DNA from: Arthrobotrys musiformis
Lineage: Eukaryota > Ascomycota > Orbiliomycetes > Orbiliales > Orbiliaceae
DNA: 64,000 nt
NCBI GenBank assembly: GCA_036971715.1
Contig: JAVHJL010000003.1
Location: 2,356,001-2,420,000, forward strand
Reading direction: 5' to 3'
The notes below the pieces were generated by a model that was not told where the DNA came from, did no database searches, and saw only the letters and a list, made by a program, of their open reading frames with translations. Shown here piece after piece: positions 57,226 to 64,000 of this stretch (position 1 is the stretch's first letter; each line of letters begins with the position of its first letter). The translations under genes were made by a program, and so were the position numbers.

Positions 57226-59578
57226 ATGCCGGATCCTATCATCTACAAGGCTACCTATAGCGGTGTAAGTGCAGAAAGCACCCTAATGTGTTTTACTATG
57301 CTAACAATGGGGTCGATAGGTCCCTGTTTATGAGTTTTTGTGTAAGAGCATAGCTTGTATGCGCAGGCGCTCTGATGGATGGTTGAACGCTACCCAGATC
57401 TTGAAGGTTGCCGGATTCGACAAACCACAAAGAACCAGGATATTGGAGCGCGAGGTTCAAAAAGGTGTGCACGAGAAGGTACAGGGAGGGTATGGCAAAT
57501 ATCAAGGTATGTTATGTTCACAATCGGCAATAATATCGGTGTAGGATTGGGGTTTTCTTTGAAGAGGTCTTCATTTTGGGGGGACAGAACATCCAAGCTG
57601 ATCTGGTTTCAATCTAGGGACGTGGGTTCCTCTTGAGCGTGGTAGGGAAATCGCTATTCAGTATAAGGTTGAGGACCTTCTTGACCCTATCGTAAATTTC
57701 CGGCCTACCACCGAGAGCCCGCCACTGGCTCCAAAACATGTTACAGCGGCTTCCGCAAAACCCAGGGCTCCTAGGGGGGCTGGGCCAAAGGCGGCAGCAA
57801 ACCCTAAAAAGGCAGCAAGTAAGTGGTCGTCCCCCGAGCTATGGAAACATTATTTCGTTGGCCGGGGCTGATTGTCATTCCTTTGATCATCAGAACCACC
57901 AAAACTAGTCACCGTTCTACCCGCCGAACCACCCCCACGACCTCCTCATCTCCCATCTGAAGACGAACCTGTGGATGGTGACCTTAGCGAAATCGAAGGC
58001 CTTGAATCTTCTATCATCGATCCTCTTGAGCATGGACATGCTTCAGGTGGCGAAGACGGGGTGGGGCAGTTCCCAATGGATGGAAATAGGAAACGAAAGA
58101 GGGGGCTAATAATGGAGAGTCCTTTGGAAATCAGTCGCCGACGACGGGTTGCGTACAGCGACGAACTTCTCGACTATTTTATGACTAATGAAAACGGAAT
58201 TCCGCCGTTTCTCGAAAACCCGCCGATGGATTTCGAAGTCAATGAGATAATCGACGATGAGGGCCACACCGCTTTCCACTGGGCTGCTGCTATGGGCGAT
58301 TTAACTGTGGTCGAGCTTTTGTTGAAAGCTGGAGCAGACTTCAACATGACAAACAAGCGTGGGGAGACTCCGCTGATGAGAGCGGTACTGTTTACGAACA
58401 ACTACGACCGAAAGGCCTTCCCCCGACTCGTAACGATCCTTCGTAGCACCATCGGGTGCATCGATTCTTTTGCATCGACAGTTTTTCACCATATTGCCGC
58501 GACGACTTGTTCTCGCAACAAACTCTTAGCAGCAAAATACTATTGCAACGTGATCCTTCTGAAACTCTCGGAGACGGAGCCTCAAGGGGAAATCGGTTCT
58601 TTGTTGGACAGGCAAGACATGGAAGGAAACACGGCCCTTACGATTGCGGCGAAAAACAGTGCTCGAAAACTAGTACAAATGATGCTAGCGTATCATGGAA
58701 GCCCCGATATTCCTAACATGGAGGGTCATACGGCGGACGAGTACATTGTTTTATACGAAAGGGATCGACGAAGTATGGCACAACAAAATCGACAACTTGC
58801 CAGTTCATCCCCTATCCAAGAGTATGACGGCTATGGGAACTCAAGTCAGCTGCCGAACTCTTTTCGACTCAACCCAGGTTCCTCCCAGGGCAATGCTACT
58901 GTCGCTGCTGTGAAGTATGCGTTAAATCATTCAGCTAGTGTGCCTCAACCTCATGTATCCGAAGCTGCAATGCAGGCTACCCAGAAGTTTATTCCCCTCA
59001 TGGCCGAGAAACTCGAGGACCTTGCTTCCGCGTATGACATGGAGCTGCGAGAGAAAGAAGAAGATCTATTGCAGGCTAGGGAACTATTGGCGTCTGTCAA
59101 CGCAGACCTTGAGGCCACCCGGGCCCAATACGAAGCCTTGCTTGCAACTGTTGGGTCCGAAGCGCAATTTGAGTCAGATCTCCAAAACGCCCGGGAAACT
59201 TTTAGACTACAATCAGAAACGCTCCGCAAAGCAATCGAACGGAACCAATACATCGAGCTAGCCCGGTTGATTCGGGACGAAGAAGCGAAGGCCGTTTTCA
59301 AGACCAAGCCCACGTCCGCCGCCGGCTTGGAGAAGGAGCAGAGGGAGCAGTTCGAAAACGCGAAACAACTGGTTAAGGCACAGTACGGACGAAACCAATT
59401 AGTCGAGAAGATCATCGAGCTATACGCCCTAGCTGGAATCGGGAGCCGGATGAACGACTACAGGAAGTTGATTTCTTTAGCTCTCAAGGTTCCGATGGAC
59501 GAAGTCGATGGGTTGATCCCGGATATTTTGCGAAACCTTCAGACTGAGGATAGTCCGTCGAACATGGCAGAGTCTTAA
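57226..59578 (+). CDS. MBP1: APSES-ankyrin transcription factor, MBF subunit (Mbp1/Res type)
   Basis: Exons 57226-57264, 57320-57506, 57618-57818 and 57894-59578 give 703 residues. N-terminal APSES DNA-binding domain (about 5-105): [61 protein letters not shown] basic/Pro-rich linker with a KRKRG-type nuclear signal (about residue 207) follows, then ankyrin repeats ([20 protein letters not shown] at about 266; [20 protein letters not shown] at about 388), a Ser/Asn-rich spacer and a long Glu/Arg coiled coil (about 500-630). Family knowledge: binds MCB elements (ACGCGT) with a Swi6/Cdc10-type partner and drives G1/S genes. The APSES residues C and R here ([12 protein letters not shown]) sit where other members have V/M; minor. 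Complete. Confidence 0.96.
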
Positions 59579-59691
59579 GGAGGACAATATTTTGTCCTTT
59601 TTTTTACTTCCCAGACTTGCTCCCCTATGGTCGGATTGATTATTCTCTCCCTCCACCTTCTTCCTATTCTTATTTCTTATCTTTTCTATTT

Positions 59692-59692
<1 letters not shown>

Positions 59693-59723
<31 letters not shown>

Positions 59724-59732
59724 TTTTTTTTT
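59693..59732. repeat. (TTTC)n / poly(T) compound repeat
   Basis: About seven TTTC units passing into a T run, just after the MBP1 stop, in its probable 3' untranslated region. Confidence 0.9.
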
Positions 59733-60822
59733 GCCCTTGCTGTGTTCTTTGAATAACTCCGCGGGTGGTTGAGGCGTCTGGATGCTCTTTGTTTGTCTTT
59801 TTCTGCGTGCGTACATACGAACTTTTTGCCGTTTTTCTTTCCCTCTTAAATTGCTAGGCGTTCCGGTGGATAGCATGAGTTCAACAAATATTGATGTATA
59901 TTACACGCAGGCTATTTATTACATAATCTCATATACACATATAAGTTGCTTATTTACATACCAACGGACAGGTTCCCGAAACATCCATGTGATGATAACA
60001 CGATTTTTGTTTGCACTGAAATGCTCAACAACAACTCTGAATGGACAGGCACTCCGGACATGTCGTGCAATGGTGGCGCGTGGCAGAAGCTTGATGTTTT
60101 CGATCGAGATCCGATCTGGACATGTCAGGTGCCAAGCGGGGCAGGGGACTCGAATTTGGAAACAAGGGTATTCCAAATCAGGCGGCGTGCGGGCTGCAGT
60201 GTTCCAGATCGGGTTTGGAATACGCGCATTTCGGCCAGGTCTGCGACATATTTGGCATCCATCTTCCAAATGCCTCGAAACGTTCAGGGTGTCAGTGGCC
60301 CTTATCCTTGTTGGTGCAGTTAGCTTCCAGCCTGCCACCAGCCGACTCGCCCGGCCAGCAGCACCAGCTCCCTTCCCTCCCCTTCCCTTCTAGCTTCCCT
60401 TCTTCCATCTCGATCGAACTCTTCTTCCTCTTCTTCTTCTTCTCCCCCCTCCTTCTTGCTTTCTTTATTTTGTTCATACCTCATTCCCTCTAACTATCTG
60501 TTTCCCCAAGTACCTTGTTCGTCTGTTGGTTTTTTTTATTTTATTTTTATTTTTTTATTCTTACTCCTTTATATCTATCTCTCTTGCAAACGTCTACCGT
60601 AAAGTAATTACTGGCCCTCCCATATCTCTCGAATCGCGGTACCGTCATTGAAATTAATTCACCACAACACACCCTACACTTTCCATAGTTCAAGACACCC
60701 GATAACAATTAACTCGTGTTCTTTATCATATCTTTCCGCGGGGAACGTTGGACTCACACCACGGACTAGCTTAACCAACTTCGTAAGCTTCGTCGCTGCT
60801 AATAATTCGAGCTCGACATTCC

Positions 60823-60842
60823 AAAAAAAAAAAAAAAAAAAA
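60823..60842. repeat. Poly(A) tract, 20 bp
   Basis: A run ending 25 bp before the proposed start codon of the Pgc1-like gene, thus in its leader or core promoter. Confidence 0.95.
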
Positions 60843-60867
60843 CTGCGGGGCAACTGGGTACCTCACA

Positions 60868-62454
60868 ATGACCTGTGAAAAGGTCATGGATGAAAGCGAC
60901 ATGCTTGGTACCTTACCCCCTTCTTCTTCTTCTTCTTCTTCTTCTCCCAGCGCCTTCCTCTTGCACCCTCTTGAGCTTAATTCCCCGCACCGTCCTTTTT
61001 ATATATATACACACACCCGAGTATATTCTTAATTAACTAGACTTCCCCTAACCTGTCGTTCATTGAGTACATGCAGCCGCTCTTGATTCAATACAAAGCC
61101 CTTTAGTACCTGGGGACTCGGCCCTATCCAATGTACAATGTATTGCCCATCGAGGCTCGAGATTCCACTGGCCGGAAAACACGATGACGGCCTTCAAAGG
61201 TGCAATAAAGGCCGGCGCAGATGCATTAGAAACAGATATTCATCTATCGAAGGATGGAATTGCTGTCCTTTCACATGTAGGTCTCCTTGCCATTAAATAT
61301 AAATATAGGGAATATATTACTCCTATACAGCCCGAACATCGAATATAATCCCGATTACCTGACATTGTGTTCGATTAGGATGCTAGCCTGAAGCGGTGTT
61401 ATGGGATACAAGGAAACGTCATCGACTACGATTGGGAGTTCCTCAAAACCCTTCGGACCGTCAAGGAACCTCATGTTCCTATGCCCCGGCTATCTGAGCT
61501 CGTGCAATTCCTCGCACAGCCGGAAAATCAAAACATATGGCTAATGCTAGACATCAAAGTTGGTTACAAAACTTTCCCAGTTAAATACATTTTGACGCTC
61601 AAGAAAAAAGCAGACTAACAGTGAATTTTGAAGACGGACAACATAGCTGAGGACGTGATCTTAGCAATTGCAGAAGCCATCGCTGGTGTAGACGGTAGCT
61701 CGGATTATTGGCGAGGCCGAATACAGCTCGGTTGCTGGAATATTCAATTCGTACCGGTCAGTTGGTTCTCTGTGGTGCCTATTTTATTTCATGCAATCCA
61801 GTTCTGACAAAGAACATACATCCGTAGCTGTGCCAAAAATATCTTCCTGGTTTTCCAATAACAGTAGGTCCCGTGCTCGGCACCCTATCCAAAAAGTTCG
61901 TAGCTAATGTTTTTTGGATCCAGTTCATTGGCTATTCGCTTGCATTAGCGACCGAATTTCTTGACGTTCCAGAGGCAAATTTTAATCTGTTGTTCCCAAG
62001 CGTCGTCGGACCGTTTGGGAGTGACTTCATACGGAAGGCTCAATCGAGGGGCAGGGAGGTCTATGTCTGGACCCTTAATGACACCACTCTAATGAAGTAA
62101 GATTTCTTATAACTTGAGTGCCAATTCGCATATGGATTGTGTACATTTAGACTAATGCGTATGTGCGCCAACCATAGATGGGCGATATCCTTAGGCGTTG
62201 ACGGTATTGTAACCGATGAAACCAAGAAACTGATGAAGTAGGTTGCCTGATTTGATTCTGTCTTCCTCTATTTTTTGTCCTTTTCTTTTACCGCGGTCAT
62301 CTAACTTGGACATAGCATCCCGCATAGTATGGCCGAGGATATACAAAGCTTTGTACGATGGTTTATTACAGTTGTCTGCTTTGTCTGGTGGCCGGCACTT
62401 ATCCTACCTCTATACTCCGCTATTTTCAAACCTAAGTTCCGAATCAGCGCATAA
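60868..62454 (+). CDS. PGC1: Glycerophosphodiester phosphodiesterase, Pgc1-like, with C-terminal membrane segment
   Basis: Eight exons: 60868-60907, 61077-61276, 61379-61558, 61634-61756, 61828-61863, 61924-62096, 62178-62237 and 62316-62454; 316 residues. GDPD signatures: CIAHRGSRFHWPENTMTAF (H38, R39, E47, N48), ALETDIHLSKDG (metal-binding Glu/Asp), SHDASLKRC (catalytic His), LMLDIK, and EVYVWTLND followed by VDGIVTDE. The last exon adds IQSFVRWFITVVCFVWWPAL, a hydrophobic C-terminal segment like that of yeast Pgc1, a phosphatidylglycerol-degrading phospholipase C of lipid droplets and mitochondria. If the last intron is kept, TAG ends the protein right after LMK, without the membrane segment. 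The 13-residue first exon is inferred by phase and is the least certain part. Confidence 0.88.
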
Positions 62455-63153
62455 AATGGTAAATAAGAGGAAGGAAATGTTTTTGCATTTGGTCAATTTT
62501 TGGGATTGGGGCTTTCCAACAAGAAAGAAGTTTTTGTCGTTTGGTTGAATACGCATGGCGTTTCTGGAGCTTTTGGTAGCATTTTTTTTCTTGGTTAAAG
62601 CGAGAGATCCCCAGCGCTATCCTTAATATTTAGTACACATTGGGGTACCCCAACCTGGCTTAGGTGAAGGCAAGGTGGGGAGGATTTTGGCGATGCAGAC
62701 AGAATTGCTAGATCGATCCTTTCTGCACAAAAATACATAAAGGTAAAACCTGCGCCGAGAGCACAAGCTTGCTAGTTTTGAGACTGATAAATATAATAGA
62801 AATTAACAATAAATAAAACAAAACAAAACGTCCCAGCCATGAGAATTTTTATGAAACCGTTATATGTGTATATCTGGTTATCTGCTCCCTATGAAATATT
62901 AGAAAAGCAAGAAACCACTGTCTTGTAAACCTGACTGCCGGGGAAACCATACAAACTACTTAAGTAGCTTGTTGTAGTTTGGACATTCAGCGTGTTGGGC
63001 ATCAATTCTATAGCCACCACTTGTTGACCTTTGTAACCTCCAACCTCCACTCCACACACCAGCATCACAGCGTATCTCTAGCCATTCTGCAATAACCACG
63101 TGGCTTCTCGCACACCCAAAAGGCCCCGTATATCAGAAAGAGAGCCACCAATA
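62455..63153. other. Interval between the Pgc1-like gene and translin
   Basis: About 700 bp of A/T-rich 3' and promoter sequence between two + strand genes. No coding signal seen. Confidence 0.6.
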
Positions 63154-64000
63154 ATGGCGGACCTAAACAGCCTAGCTGTAGACGGCATGATCGATCCTGA
63201 GATTTTCAAACAGGTTCAAAACGACATAGACGAGGATATCAAAGTGAGAGATGTACGTTTACAAAAAACAAAGCACCCCCGAACAAAAAAACGAGACAAT
63301 TTTTTTTAACAAAAAAAAAAAAACCCTTCTTCGGGTTAAACTAATCGTTCATCACGGGGTAGGAGATTAGAGGACTGTTGAAGTCGTTGGACAAGCACGG
63401 TGTGTATGATTGCAACCTGCTAGTGTGGTGCCAGATGGCTGATAATATATGGCTTTAATGTGGCAGATCGTTCAATCCAATCCGTCTTATCTAGGGTCCA
63501 TGCTGTCCCTCATTCTTCACGTGAGGGTTTCTTCTTCTTCTTCTTTTTTTTTCTCTCCCTCTCTCTCAATTCATATCGCCGGATTCCCTGTTGGCTGACT
63601 CTTTTTGGTTTAAAAATCAATAAAAAATACAGTGACAGCTCTGCTTGCTAGTGCACAGCCTTTCTTCGAGCAACAGAGGGAGATATTAAAGGAACTTGAT
63701 GCAGTTGCGTCGAAGTACCCTTACTACAAGTCTGTTACACTTCGTTCTCACCAGCGATCCCTTTCCTAAAATAAAAATAAAAAGGAGTGCCTCTGACTCA
63801 TTCGATGGCTCTCGCAGGTACAATGGGCTCTGGACAAGAGAGATACAGGCTGCAGTAAGTTGCATTTCCTGGAATCATGAAAAACCGCTGGATGATCGTT
63901 TGGTTTTACTGAAAATATATTTCCTAAGTCGTACGGGATCGTACTAGCCGGGTGGCTCGGGGCATTTACACTGGAGGGCGAAGAGCGGAAAGAGGGGCAT
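63154..64000 (+). CDS. Translin, 3' end outside the window
   Basis: Exons seen: 63154-63252, 63363-63399, 63467-63520, 63633-63729, 63818-63854 and 63929 to the window edge, about 132 residues so far. Blocks: MIDPEIFKQVQNDIDEDIKV, DEIRGLLKSLDKHDRSIQSV, LSRVHAVP, QPFFEQQREILKELDAVASK, YPYYKYNGLWTREIQAA and AGWLGAFTLEGEERKEGH, which follow the translin helices up to the conserved middle. Family knowledge: translin forms an octameric RNA/ssDNA-binding ring and, with TRAX, the C3PO endoribonuclease acting on tRNA leaders and small-RNA passenger strands. Translation probably starts at MADLNSL; upstream in-frame sequence is open but begins at no ATG. The joint into exon 6 (TAAG acceptor) is inferred. 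TRAX is the alternative, but its acidic catalytic residues cannot be judged from this portion. Confidence 0.88.

Larger units (their letters stand above)
59579..60867. other. Interval between MBP1 and the Pgc1-like gene
   Basis: About 1.3 kb. It contains a TTTC repeat (59693-59732), a near-perfect inverted repeat (GTATTCCAAATC near 60168 against GGTTTGGAATAC near 60213), a pyrimidine-rich block (60370-60480) and a 20-base A tract (60823-60842). Frames of 120-200 codons across 59780-60490 have no family resemblance. Confidence 0.55.

Noticed and set aside
59782..60393. 203-codon frame between MBP1 and the Pgc1-like gene
   Set aside because: Composition is random, several overlapping frames are equally open, and no family is recognised.
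62178..62241. Stop TAG at 62239-62241 as the sole end of the Pgc1-like protein
   Set aside because: The donor GTAGGT overlaps it, and the spliced exon adds an in-frame hydrophobic tail expected for the family; treated instead as an alternative end.

Overview
This is a 64 kb window of nuclear DNA from a filamentous ascomycete (Pezizomycotina). The evidence is mono- and multi-exon genes with short GT-AG introns (mostly 50-70 bp) with CTAAC/CTGAC-like branch sites, and a gene set typical of that group: an NsdD-type GATA factor, a SIN-pathway Cdc14, Dsn1/Mis13, an Mbp1-type APSES factor and a C2-containing phosphatidylserine decarboxylase. I cannot name the genus. I rebuilt 20 genes exon by exon; for every complete multi-exon gene the summed coding length is a multiple of three.

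Layout. 1-3.3 kb: no gene seen. 3.3-5.9 kb (-): Sac7-type RhoGAP. 8.4-8.9 kb (+): Tim9. 9.4-11.4 kb (-): mitochondrial cysteine desulfurase Nfs1. 12.0-13.8 kb (-): Rvs167 BAR-SH3. 14.9-17.1 kb (+): ESCRT-I Vps23/Tsg101. 17.4-18.4 kb (-): Cys-type glutathione peroxidase. 19.0-19.9 kb (+): low-complexity Ser/Pro protein. 20.8-21.9 kb (+): Sam35/metaxin-like. 22.0-22.7 kb (-): class I methyltransferase. 23.2-24.4 kb (-): Cdc14 (SIN). 25.5-27.1 kb (+): GGPP synthase. 27.1-31.4 kb: gene-poor. 31.4-32.5 kb (+): HAD phosphatase. 35.3-39.1 kb (+): Psd2-type phosphatidylserine decarboxylase. 39.9-41.9 kb (+): Dsn1/Mis13. 41.9-49.4 kb: long microsatellite-rich interval upstream of nsdD. 49.4-51.7 kb (+): NsdD GATA factor. 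52.9-56.0 kb (+): glutamate-cysteine ligase. 56.4-56.8 kb (-): complex I NDUFB7, a three-exon gene invisible as a long ORF. 57.2-59.6 kb (+): Mbp1-like MBF subunit. 60.9-62.5 kb (+): Pgc1-like glycerophosphodiesterase. 63.2 kb to the edge (+): translin, 3' end missing.

Functionally this is ordinary housekeeping and developmental chromatin, not a gene cluster. Themes recur without physical clustering: mitochondrial import and respiration (Tim9, Sam35, Nfs1, NDUFB7), glutathione/redox (glutamate-cysteine ligase, glutathione peroxidase), phospholipid and membrane dynamics (Psd2, Pgc1, Rvs167, Vps23), and cell cycle and division (Mbp1, Dsn1, Cdc14, RhoGAP). The GGPP synthase has no terpene-cyclase or P450 neighbour, so it looks like primary metabolism. 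I recognise no transposon, tRNA, rRNA or CRISPR array. The most interesting signals are gene-structure ones: a 10-nt microexon in DSN1, a splice-controlled C-terminal membrane segment in the Pgc1-like gene, an in-frame cassette exon in cdc14 with duplicated 3' splice-site sequence, frequent A-rich (AAG) 3' splice sites, a probable dual-start glutathione peroxidase, recurrent GGTACC-centred palindromes, and the 7.5 kb repeat-loaded upstream region of nsdD.
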